The position numbers and the translations under genes are program-made. A stretch of 5,719 bases of DNA from Campylobacteraceae bacterium (lineage in GTDB: Bacteria > Campylobacterota > Campylobacteria > Campylobacterales > Campylobacteraceae). This document shows positions 1 through 5,469 of the stretch, piece by piece. The DNA lies in assembly GCA_031290675.1 (NCBI GenBank), contig JAITNC010000009.1, positions 1-5,719 of the forward strand, in the 5' to 3' direction. The first letter of the stretch is position 1. The number at the start of each line of letters is the position of its first letter. The notes beneath the pieces were generated by a model, which had not been told where the DNA came from, searched no databases, and was given only the letters and a program-made list of their open reading frames with translations.

Positions 1-507
1 ATAACAGGCAAGCAATTAGAACTTACCGACCCCATCAAAAACTACATAGAAGAGGCAGTAGAGTCACTCACAAAATACAATCTTGACATCATATCTACAA
101 GCGTTATCGTCGCTGCTGACGATAAAAACGCCAAAAGAGGCTTCAATGTTGATTTCATAGTAAATCTCGCCAAAAAAGAGACTATCGTCATCAAACAAAA
201 AGACAAAGACCTTTATGCGGCTGTGGATTTGGCGATAGAGCGGGCAAAAAAAGTTTTGCGCCGTACACACGATAAAATCATCACACAAAAAGTAAAAGGC
301 AAAGACGATGAAGCTACTGAAAGTGTCGCTATAGAGGGTGCTGATGAGATAGTACCGATGGAGCTTGAACTATACAAACCGCTCGAGATAGAAGAGGCGT
401 TGGAAAAGCTAAAAGATAGCGGATTGCAGTTTTATGTATTTAACGACATTGACGCCAAGATGAGAGTTATCTACAAAAGAGGCGATAATAAATTTGGTCT
501 TTATTAA
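1..507 (+). CDS. hpf: Ribosome hibernation promoting factor, long form (5' end outside window)
   Basis: Binds the 30S decoding region of idle ribosomes and, through its C-terminal domain, pairs two 70S particles into inactive 100S dimers in stationary phase or starvation (family knowledge). The frame is open from base 1, starting inside the protein at ITGKQLELTD, which fits the first strand of the S30AE/YfiA fold, so only about 4-10 N-terminal residues are missing. 168 residues are visible. The S30AE domain covers roughly visible residues 1-95 and is followed by an acidic, variable linker (about 100-120). The C-terminal dimerisation domain (about 124-168) carries YKPLEIEEAL, QFYVFND and the closing YKRGDNKFGLY, typical of the long form and absent from the short Hpf and YfiA of enteric bacteria. 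The basic RAKKVLRRTHDK stretch (81-92) is expected for rRNA contact. It stands alone, convergent with recG, and ends at a strong terminator. The identification is firm; only the start is unseen. Confidence 0.94.
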   Translation: MTGKQLELTDPIKNYIEEAVESLTKYNLDIISTSVIVAADDKNAKRGFNVDFIVNLAKKETIVIKQKDKDLYAAVDLAIERAKKVLRRTHDKIITQKVKGKDDEATESVAIEGADEIVPMELELYKPLEIEEALEKLKDSGLQFYVFNDIDAKMRVIYKRGDNKFGLY

Positions 508-522
508 CAGGACAAACCCCTC

Positions 523-551
523 AAGCCAAGCCCGTTTGGGTTTGGCTTTTT
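523..551 (+). terminator. Rho-independent terminator of hpf
   Basis: An 11-bp stem (AAGCCAAGCCC with GGGTTTGGCTT, one G-U wobble) closes a GTTT tetraloop and runs into five Ts at 547-551. It starts 15 nt after the hpf stop codon. The last Ts lie within the recG stop codon (550-552 on the minus strand). Read from the minus strand the same stem is not followed by a U-tract (it continues GAGGGG), so it should work mainly for hpf and only poorly for recG. Confidence 0.88.
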
Positions 552-2346
552 AAAATACCCCCAAAACCTTCTGCGCTTCAAGCAAAACTTTTTTATCATC
601 TTTTAGACTGAACCACTTAAACTGAACTCCGTGCTGCAAAATGCCGCTCAAAACATCGCCGCTTTGTCTGTAGTTCAAGTCAAGCTCGGCTATGTCAAAT
701 CCACTTTTCGTGTTTGCAAACTCCGACAATCTCTCATTTTTGACATTGTTCGTGTATAGATAACAATACCCCTCAAGCCCTACTCTGCTGACCCGCCCCC
801 GCAACTGATGCAAAGTCGCAAGCCCAAGATGTTCTGCGCCAACGATGACGATAGTAGAGAGTTTTGGCAGCGATATGCCGACCTCCACGACAGTCGTAGC
901 GAGCAAAATAGAGCCTTTTTTGTCAAACTCCTCCAAAATCTGCTCTTTGTTTTTATCTTTTCCGTGCGTGACGTAGACATCTTTGTAGCGCTTTTCCCAA
1001 AACGCCCTGCCCTCGTCTATGGACTGGTAGTTGTACGCCTCGCTCTCCTCAACCAAAGGGTATATAACTATCGTCTGGCGGCCATGTTTTATCTCATTTT
1101 CAATATGCCCCAACATCTTGCCAAAACCACTTTTGCCGATGATAAAAGTTGAGATATTTTTCACAAACGGCATCTCTTTGATAAATGAGTAATTTACAAG
1201 CGAAGAGTGAATAAGGCTCATAGTGCGGGGTATCGGCGTCGCGCTAAACTGCAAAAAGTGCGGGTGAGCAGTGCCATCACTGACGAGCTTGTGAACGCCG
1301 TCACGTTGAGCCGTGCCAAATCTGTGCTGCTCGTCTATCATCACCAAATCGCACTTTGGCAGCTCACGATAAAGCAGTGCGTGCGTTCCTATGATAAAAT
1401 CAGCCTCCGTTAGATTTGGCTTTTTATCGCCGCTCTCAACCAAAACGACTTTGACGTGCGGCGGCAAAAGTCTTTTGCTCTCGTTAAATATCTGCATCGC
1501 CAAAATAGTCGTAGGCGCCATAAGCACGGAGCGTTTCGGATACGCCATCATGACCGACGCCAATATCACGACTGTCTTGCCGCTGCCGACATCGCCCATG
1601 ATGACACGTCTTGCGGCGTTGTCTTTCAAAAAGTCATTTTTTATATCTTCTATCGCTTTTCGCTGGTCGGAAGTCAAAGCGAACGGCAAGCTTTTGACAA
1701 ACGCCCTCTCATCGCCGTCTAACTTCGCAGAAGCTTTAAAAAACTGCTTTTTTGAGCTGAGTTTTTTAAGAAAGATGTATATTTCTGCAAATTTTAGCGC
1801 ATACATGGCCTCTTTTAGAGCATTGTCAAAGCTCACTCCCGCTTTTGGCTCGTGCAGGGCAAAAAGCTTTTGCGCCAACACTTGCGGCATGCCCTCGTCT
1901 ATCAAATCGTCCAACTTCAGGTATTCGCCCATAAGCCTCGCTACAGTCTTTTGCGCCAAAGTTGTTTTATAGACGGGGACTATTTTGCCTGTTTCTGCCA
2001 CTATCTTTGGCTGTACAAGCTGAGTCGCGCCAAAATTTCTCTCCAACTTGGCACGCACAAAAAAACGAGCGCCGCTTTTGAAGGTCGTAAAGTGAAAAGC
2101 TGTGGGGTTAAATATGATTATCTCCACCTCAACACCCCACGCTATCGCACTTGCTTTGAAAAATCTGGGGTGTGTTTTGACGGATTGTACGACTATCTCA
2201 ACGGTGTTGAGTTCATTTATCTTTGGCGTGGCGCAAATCGTGAGGTCGTCATACCTTACGGGTGCGATGAGTGCAAGCTCAACGCCTGAGAATGCGCCGA
2301 TTTTGGCTAAAGAAGCTTTATCTTTGGGGTTTTGAGGAGTTATCAT
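550..2346 (-). CDS. recG: ATP-dependent DNA helicase RecG
   Basis: Superfamily 2 double-stranded DNA translocase that remodels stalled forks, D-loops, R-loops and Holliday junctions in the cytoplasm (family knowledge). All helicase motifs are visible in order: Q-motif region FALTSDQRKAI (222-232), Walker A GDVGSGKT (251-258), Ia MAPTTILAMQ (276-285), GTHAL (320-324), Walker B box DEQHRFG (338-344, the RecG form of DExH), SAT (368-370), motif V TTVVEVGISLP (484-494) and motif VI QLRGRVSR (514-521). The C-terminal TRG-like segment is at 553-573 but reads LNYRQSGDVLSG where E. coli RecG has a RGPGE core. The N-terminal part (about 1-200) carries the wedge/OB region. At 598 residues it is shorter than E. 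coli RecG (693) but near the size of Campylobacter and Helicobacter versions. The ATG at 2346 is the only early Met and lies 29 nt inside the end of the M16 gene; no Shine-Dalgarno sequence precedes it, so translation is probably coupled. It is the last gene of the minus-strand cluster. Confidence 0.96.
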   Translation of the reverse strand: MITPQNPKDKASLAKIGAFSGVELALIAPVRYDDLTICATPKINELNTVEIVVQSVKTHPRFFKASAIAWGVEVEIIIFNPTAFHFTTFKSGARFFVRAKLERNFGATQLVQPKIVAETGKIVPVYKTTLAQKTVARLMGEYLKLDDLIDEGMPQVLAQKLFALHEPKAGVSFDNALKEAMYALKFAEIYIFLKKLSSKKQFFKASAKLDGDERAFVKSLPFALTSDQRKAIEDIKNDFLKDNAARRVIMGDVGSGKTVVILASVMMAYPKRSVLMAPTTILAMQIFNESKRLLPPHVKVVLVESGDKKPNLTEADFIIGTHALLYRELPKCDLVMIDEQHRFGTAQRDGVHKLVSDGTAHPHFLQFSATPIPRTMSLIHSSLVNYSFIKEMPFVKNISTFIIGKSGFGKMLGHIENEIKHGRQTIVIYPLVEESEAYNYQSIDEGRAFWEKRYKDVYVTHGKDKNKEQILEEFDKKGSILLATTVVEVGISLPKLSTIVIVGAEHLGLATLHQLRGRVSRVGLEGYCYLYTNNVKNERLSEFANTKSGFDIAELDLNYRQSGDVLSGILQHGVQFKWFSLKDDKKVLLEAQKVLGVF

Positions 2347-3625
2347 TTGTGACTATTGAGAAAATCAACCCATTTATCTCTTGATGCGATTTGACAAAGC
2401 TGTTTAACTCTTCAAGACTCAAGGATTCTATATTTTTCAACTCCGTTTTAAAATACCCAAGCCCCAAACCTCTGGAATACTCGTGAAAAGCCAAGGAGAG
2501 CCTCTGCGACATCGTCTCAACCCTCAAAGGTTCAGAACCCAAAAGAAACCGCTTTGCCTGCTCAAGCTCTTTTTGCGTCGCCCCTTTGGCAGTAAAATCT
2601 TTGATGACTTTTTTCACTATCTCTATCGCTTCGTCTTTGCTCTCATTTTTGGTTTGCAGATACCCGAAAAAACTACTGCTTGACTTCTCTGTGGAAAATC
2701 TGCTGTACGCCGAATACGCCAACCCTTTATCTACCCTTATGGCGTCCATAAGACGACTGCCAAATCCGCTCTCGCCGAGTATGAACCCAGCTACTTTGGC
2801 TTTGTAAACATCTTTATTGGCTGCTTTGAGGAAAAACGGAGCGGCGAAATACACATACGCTTGCTCGCTCTGCTTTATCTGCGTTTCGCTCTTTGGCGTG
2901 CCGGACACATCATAAAACGGCAATTCTCGCTTTTCGCCCGCCCTCAGCGATGACAGAAGTTTCGTTAAAAGCCCCTTTAACTGCGCTTTGTCTATATCGC
3001 CGCCGACTACGACTATGAGGTTTGAGAGGTCAAGGTGTTCTTTTATGAAAGCGTCCACTTTTTTGATGTTTATCTTTTGTATGCTCTCTTTTGTGCCGAG
3101 TGAAGGCTGTCCAAACGAGCTGTTTTCGTACATCAGGGAGCGTAGTTTTACATTTGCCACATAGTCAAAATCGCTCTCTTTATCAAAAATGATGCCTTGC
3201 GTCTGCGTGTAGACTTTCTCAAACGCCTCTTTTGAAATGTTGGGGTTTTTGAGTACTTTTTCAACCATCAAAACGCCAAACTCAAACTCCTCTTTTAGCG
3301 ATGAGAGCTCAAAAACAAGCGTTTCACTTCCGGCACTCACGCCAAAATTTATCGCTTTTTCCTCTAACGCTTTCGCAAAATCCGCCGAGCTCGTACCTTT
3401 GACGCCCTCTGAGAGTATCTTTGAGGTAAATCTCGCAAGCCCTGCCGTATCGCCATCTTCTATACTGCCGCCGCTCAAAAACACGAGCTGCATTGAAACT
3501 ATCGGCAGCTTTTTGTCCTCCTCAAATATCACGGGGACACTTATTTTATTTATCTCCACAAACTCTACTTCTGTGCTCATTAAAACTCCTTGCAATATCA
3601 ATAACCAAACAAACCATCGCCTCAT
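2318..3625 (-). CDS. M16 family peptidase homologue lacking the zinc motif (probable non-catalytic subunit)
   Basis: A 435-residue two-repeat M16B-type protein. The N-terminal repeat has PIVSMQLVFLSGGSIED (41-57) and AGLARFTSKILSEG (61-74), exactly where active members have the zinc signature HxxEH: the H, E and H positions are R65, S68 and K69, and no clear third glutamate ligand is seen near 145-150. The C-terminal repeat keeps the substrate-side R/Y block FGSRLMDAIRVDKGLAYSAYS (pieces within 288-308; R291, R297, Y304). M16B enzymes often work as heterodimers of an HxxEH subunit with an R/Y subunit, so this is probably the latter (inference); no partner is in the window. The N-terminus MRRWFVWLLILQGVLMS looks like a short signal or membrane segment without a clear signal peptidase site. 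The start at 3625 has GGAGG 7 nt upstream and overlaps the mqnC stop as ATGA. A second in-frame start, Met16 at 3580, has its own strong AAGGAG and would remove the hydrophobic segment. The family call is firm; start and location are open. Confidence 0.9.
   Translation of the reverse strand: MRRWFVWLLILQGVLMSTEVEFVEINKISVPVIFEEDKKLPIVSMQLVFLSGGSIEDGDTAGLARFTSKILSEGVKGTSSADFAKALEEKAINFGVSAGSETLVFELSSLKEEFEFGVLMVEKVLKNPNISKEAFEKVYTQTQGIIFDKESDFDYVANVKLRSLMYENSSFGQPSLGTKESIQKINIKKVDAFIKEHLDLSNLIVVVGGDIDKAQLKGLLTKLLSSLRAGEKRELPFYDVSGTPKSETQIKQSEQAYVYFAAPFFLKAANKDVYKAKVAGFILGESGFGSRLMDAIRVDKGLAYSAYSRFSTEKSSSSFFGYLQTKNESKDEAIEIVKKVIKDFTAKGATQKELEQAKRFLLGSEPLRVETMSQRLSLAFHEYSRGLGLGYFKTELKNIESLSLEELNSFVKSHQEINGLIFSIVTNDNSSKPQR
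3586..3591 (-). promoter_or_regulatory. Internal Shine-Dalgarno before Met16 of the M16 gene
   Basis: AAGGAG on the minus strand sits 5 nt before an in-frame ATG at 3580-3578, inside the M16 reading frame, where it encodes part of Gln-Gly-Val (residues 12-14). It is as good as the site for the first start and supports either a real start at Met16 or two protein forms. Confidence 0.6.
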
Positions 3626-4671
3626 CTGTATACCTCCAAAATATTATACGCCGTGTCCCTTTTTGCCGGCACTTCGCCGATATCTCTTATCAACTCTATC
3701 ATCTCTTCGGTATTCATCTTGTTTGCCATTCCCGCCGCCGCTACGACATTTTCCTCCATCATAGTGCTTCCCAAATCATTCGCCCCAAACAACAGCGCCA
3801 ACTGCCCTATGTGGCTTCCTTGCGTGACCCACGAACTTTGGATATTTGAAAAGTTGTCCAAAAACAGGCGGCTCACCGCCAACAGTCTGAGATATCTGTT
3901 TGAGGACTGTTTTTTGATGTTGGGAAACTCGGCTTTGAGCTTTGTGTTTGCGCTCTGGAAACTCCACATTATGTAAGCTCTAAAGCCTCCCGTTCGCTCC
4001 TGCAGGGCTCGTATATGCTCCCAATGTTCTACGATATCCTCATCGCTCTCAACAGTGCCAAACATCATCGTGGCTGTTGATTTGATGCCTATCTTGTGGG
4101 CTGTTTCGTGGACTTCTATCCACTTTGAAACATCAAGTTTTTTAGGCGCGATGATATCTCTCACCTTGTCGCTCAGTATCTCAGCTCCGGCTCCGGGTAT
4201 AGAAAACAGCCCTTTGGCGTGCAAACGCCGCAAGACCTCTTCTATGCTTATCTTTGATATTTTCGCTATGTAGTCTATCTCTATGGCTGAAAATCCGTGT
4301 ATGGTAACGCTCGGATAGTGCGTGGATATCCACTCCACCAGCTCCTCATACCACTCTATCTTTAAACTCGGGTGGACGCCGCCTTGAAAAAGTATCTGTG
4401 TTCCGCCGATGGCGAGCAGCTCCTCTACCTTTTTGCCTATCTCCTCGTAACTCAATATATATGCGTCGTCGTACTTTTTGTGGCGGTAAAATGCGCAAAA
4501 CTTGCAATCTACCCAACATATATTTGTATAATTTATATTTCTATCAACTACAAAAGTCGTAAGTTTGTCAGGGTGAAGTTCAAGTTTGCGCTCTAAAGCC
4601 AATCTGCCAAGCTCCTCAAGCGGCACATCTCGTATCAGTCTAAGTGCGTCTTCTTTTGTCAATCTTTTCAT
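3622..4671 (-). CDS. mqnC: Cyclic dehypoxanthinyl futalosine synthase (radical SAM)
   Basis: Radical S-adenosylmethionine enzyme of the futalosine route to menaquinone: it cyclises dehypoxanthine futalosine into the spiro compound cyclic dehypoxanthine futalosine (EC 1.21.98.1), in the cytoplasm. The 4Fe-4S cluster motif is CWVDCKFC (C52, C56, C59; CxxxCxxC), preceded by DRNINYTNI (43-51) and followed by AFYR, the MqnC form rather than MqnE. Other family blocks are ILFQGGVHPSLKIEWYEELV (93-112), SIPGAGAEILSDKVRD (157-172), TATMMFGTVES (199-209) and FGANDLGSTMMEENVVAAAG (295-314). The length of 349 is usual for the family. The ATG at 4671 is preceded by AAGAG about 4 nt upstream and a TATAAT box. 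Its TGA overlaps the start of the M16 gene (ATGA), so the two are probably translated in tandem. Menaquinone is the respiratory quinone of Campylobacterota, so the gene is expected to be essential or nearly so (inference). Confidence 0.96.
   Translation of the reverse strand: MKRLTKEDALRLIRDVPLEELGRLALERKLELHPDKLTTFVVDRNINYTNICWVDCKFCAFYRHKKYDDAYILSYEEIGKKVEELLAIGGTQILFQGGVHPSLKIEWYEELVEWISTHYPSVTIHGFSAIEIDYIAKISKISIEEVLRRLHAKGLFSIPGAGAEILSDKVRDIIAPKKLDVSKWIEVHETAHKIGIKSTATMMFGTVESDEDIVEHWEHIRALQERTGGFRAYIMWSFQSANTKLKAEFPNIKKQSSNRYLRLLAVSRLFLDNFSNIQSSWVTQGSHIGQLALLFGANDLGSTMMEENVVAAAGMANKMNTEEMIELIRDIGEVPAKRDTAYNILEVYR
3633..3637 (-). promoter_or_regulatory. Shine-Dalgarno for the upstream start of the M16 gene
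   Basis: GGAGG on the minus strand lies 7 nt before the ATG at 3625, inside the last codons of mqnC. It supports re-initiation at the ATGA overlap and competes with the second site at 3586-3591. Confidence 0.7.
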
Positions 4672-4705
4672 CTATCTCTTTCGCAATATTTTTTTATAAA
4701 GAGAG

Positions 4706-4711
4706 ATTATA
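4706..4711 (-). promoter_or_regulatory. -10 box of a probable mqnC-M16-recG promoter
   Basis: A perfect TATAAT on the minus strand, 34 nt before the mqnC start codon, giving a short A/T-rich leader. No good TTGACA is found 16-18 nt further upstream, which is common for sigma-70-type promoters in Campylobacterota. The box is the centre of AGAG-ATTATA-CTCT on the plus strand, a short palindrome that could be chance. Likely the cluster's main promoter, because no other promoter-like gap exists before recG. Confidence 0.6.
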
Positions 4712-4754
4712 CTCTATTTTCCTCGCTGGAAGCTAAAAATACGGCGCATAAGTG

Positions 4755-4760
4755 TATAAT
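4755..4760 (+). promoter_or_regulatory. -10 box upstream of the small hydrophobic ORF
   Basis: A perfect TATAAT, preceded directly by TG, 24 nt before the TTG start at 4785. No recognisable -35 (the -35 position reads GCTAAA). Together with the minus-strand TATAAT at 4706-4711 it makes this gap a divergent promoter region. Confidence 0.5.
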
Positions 4761-4773
4761 GACACGAAAAACA

Positions 4774-4778
4774 AAGGA
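4774..4778 (+). promoter_or_regulatory. Shine-Dalgarno deciding the TTG start of the small ORF
   Basis: AAGGA with a 6-nt spacer to TTG at 4785-4787. There is no ATG or GTG in this frame at a suitable distance, so this site is the main argument for a TTG start. Confidence 0.5.
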
Positions 4779-4784
4779 TAACAT

Positions 4785-4865
4785 TTGCGATATATCGGCG
4801 TCATCATCTTGCTCGTAGCGGGGATTGTGTTGTTTGAAATAGTTTTGATGGAAGTGTTTGGGTAG
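4785..4865 (+). CDS. Putative 26-residue single-span membrane peptide (TTG start)
   Basis: Not recognised as a named family. The frame TTG-CGA-TAT ... GGG-TAG encodes 26 residues: Met-Arg-Tyr, then a nearly unbroken hydrophobic run (I4 to F17, with GVIILLVAG at 5-13), E18, IVLM (19-22), E23 and VFG. This is one short transmembrane helix with a positive N-terminus and two acidic residues near its C-terminal end, so N-in topology is likely. A TATAAT box and an AAGGA with a 6-nt spacer precede it. It is divergent from mqnC and stands alone, with no clear terminator after it. Size and character resemble small inner-membrane peptides, either accessory subunits of respiratory complexes or type I toxins such as Ibs; nothing here decides between them. 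The other frames over the same bases are not hydrophobic. Chance occurrence cannot be excluded without conservation. Confidence 0.45.
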   Translation: MRYIGVIILLVAGIVLFEIVLMEVFG

Positions 4866-4924
4866 GATTGGGTATTTTTGGCTTTTGTATATTTTAACTT
4901 TGCTCGTCTTGCGACAATCCCTAC

Positions 4925-4960
4925 CGTCATTGCGAGTTTGTACTCAAACGTGGCAATCCA
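4925..4960 (+). repeat. Palindromic intergenic repeat, copy A (sub-type 1)
   Basis: A 36-nt unit starting CGTCATTGCGAG and ending CGTGGCAATCCA. It folds as ATTGC/GCAAT outer stem, a small internal loop, then GTTTG-TACT-CAAAC (4936-4949). It is about 64% identical end-to-end in the arms with copies B, D and E but differs in the centre, and is the same sub-type as copy C. Repeats of this appearance occur between genes in many bacterial genomes; their function is unknown to me. Confidence 0.85.
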
Positions 4961-4993
4961 CTTCTTTTGCCTTTTTGCACCACAAACGCCCCC

Positions 4994-5033
4994 TTGTGTC
5001 ATTGTGAGGAGCGAAGTGACGTAACAATCTCAG
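4994..5033 (+). repeat. Palindromic intergenic repeat, copy B (sub-type 2)
   Basis: A 40-nt unit that keeps the outer flanks TTGTGTCATTG and CAATCTCAG shared with copy E, with the centre GAGGAGCGAAGTGACG. The outer stem is ATTGT/ACAAT instead of ATTGC/GCAAT: the change T5005 is matched by A5024, so pairing is kept. Confidence 0.85.
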
Positions 5034-5038
5034 CTCTC

Positions 5039-5074
5039 CGTCATTGCGAGCTTGTACCCAAGCGTGGCAATCCA
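5039..5074 (+). repeat. Palindromic intergenic repeat, copy C (sub-type 1)
   Basis: A 36-nt unit nearly identical to copy A. The inner stem is GCTTG-TACC-CAAGC (5050-5063) against GTTTG-TACT-CAAAC in A: one pair has switched from T-A to C-G, keeping the hairpin. Confidence 0.85.
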
Positions 5075-5118
5075 TCTTTCTTGGTCTTTTTTCCTAATTT
5101 AGTTCGCTCTTACTCTTA

Positions 5119-5144
5119 TTACTTTCTTTTCCGAAAGAAAGTAA
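5119..5144. repeat. Perfect 11-bp hairpin, TTACTTTCTTT / AAAGAAAGTAA
   Basis: A perfect inverted repeat with a TCCG loop. It lies alone between repeat copy C and the nested inverted repeat, with no gene ending nearby that it could terminate, and is followed by A-rich rather than T-rich sequence on the plus strand. On the minus strand it is also not followed by a T-run, so a terminator role is unlikely. It looks like another widespread intergenic repeat type (inference). Confidence 0.7.
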
Positions 5145-5165
5145 AACAAAGAAACTCCCCCTAAG

Positions 5166-5287
5166 TGTAACTGTCCTTCGGATACCCTGCGTATTTTTGT
5201 GTTGATAGGGAGCTGCGGAACTCGCTCAGTCGCTCAAACAGTCCTCGCTCTTATTCCTATCAACACTTCAAATACTTGGCAGTTACA
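5166..5287. repeat. Nested triple inverted repeat of about 120 nt
   Basis: Three pairs of arms nest concentrically: TGTAACTG (5166-5173) with CAGTTACA (5280-5287), GTATTT (5191-5196) with AAATAC (5270-5275), and GTGTTGATAGG (5199-5209) with CCTATCAACAC (5256-5266), all perfect. The 46-nt centre holds three TCGCTC copies (5222-5227, 5230-5235, 5245-5250). The left arm spacer (17 nt) is longer than the right (4 nt), so the left side bulges. No open frame or terminator U-tract goes with it. It may be a folded RNA, a cruciform or a non-autonomous mobile remnant; the sequence does not decide. Confidence 0.75.
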
Positions 5288-5300
5288 ACGGGGAAAGAAA

Positions 5301-5319
5301 CAGCAAACTGCGTTTGCTG
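5301..5319. repeat. Perfect 8-bp hairpin CAGCAAAC / GTTTGCTG
   Basis: The stem closes a TGC loop and abuts the next hairpin (5320-5336) without a gap. No T-tract follows on either strand, so it is not an intrinsic terminator. Confidence 0.65.
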
Positions 5320-5336
5320 TATTTGCTTCGCAAATA
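5320..5336. repeat. Perfect 7-bp hairpin TATTTGC / GCAAATA
   Basis: The loop is TTC. It directly follows the 5301-5319 hairpin and ends 11 nt before repeat copy D, making a tandem pair of small stems within the repeat mosaic. Confidence 0.6.
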
Positions 5337-5346
5337 ACACCCACCC

Positions 5347-5381
5347 CGTCATTGCGAGGAGCGTAGCGACGTGGCAATCCA
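5347..5381 (+). repeat. Palindromic intergenic repeat, copy D (sub-type 2)
   Basis: A 35-nt unit with arms CGTCATTGCGAG and CGTGGCAATCCA and centre GAGCGTAGCGA. Over the 32-nt core it matches copy E, on the opposite strand, at 31 positions; the single difference is the central T against A. Confidence 0.87.
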
Positions 5382-5469
5382 TATGATAATAGTACAAAAA
5401 GTTAATATTATATCAATAAGTAGTGATAAAAATAATATTTTTAAAGTAAATTTGGGTGAAAAAATAGGG
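5382..5469. other. AT-rich segment between inverted repeat copies D and E
   Basis: 88 nt of strongly A/T-rich sequence, unlike the surrounding DNA, bounded by repeat copies in opposite orientation. I see no start codon with a Shine-Dalgarno sequence and no good promoter pair in it. With its flanks it has the shape of a small MITE-like unit, but no target-site duplication is visible and no transposase is present. Confidence 0.4.

Noticed and set aside
1391..1972. 193-codon plus-strand frame opposite recG
   Set aside because: Antisense shadow of the helicase core; recG motifs on the other strand are unambiguous.
3237..3764. 175-codon plus-strand frame opposite the M16 gene and mqnC
   Set aside because: Antisense shadow, low-complexity Ser/Pro/Leu-rich, crosses the junction of two well-supported genes.
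4702..4716. AGAG-ATTATA-CTCT as an operator over the mqnC -10 box
   Set aside because: Only four bases per arm pair and the centre is not symmetric; too short to separate from chance.
4902..4921. A sixth, degenerate repeat copy (TTGCGACAATCCC)
   Set aside because: Only a short piece resembles the right arm, and the left arm is missing.
4733..5002. 89-codon minus-strand frame over the small ORF and repeat A
   Set aside because: Starts in repeat copy B, crosses repeat A and low-complexity sequence, and has no ribosome binding site or recognisable domain.
4967..5164. 65-codon open frame on the plus strand starting MPFCTTNAPLCHCEERSD
   Set aside because: It is a translation of repeat copies B and C (CHCEERSD is the usual product of this palindrome), has no Shine-Dalgarno and no family resemblance.
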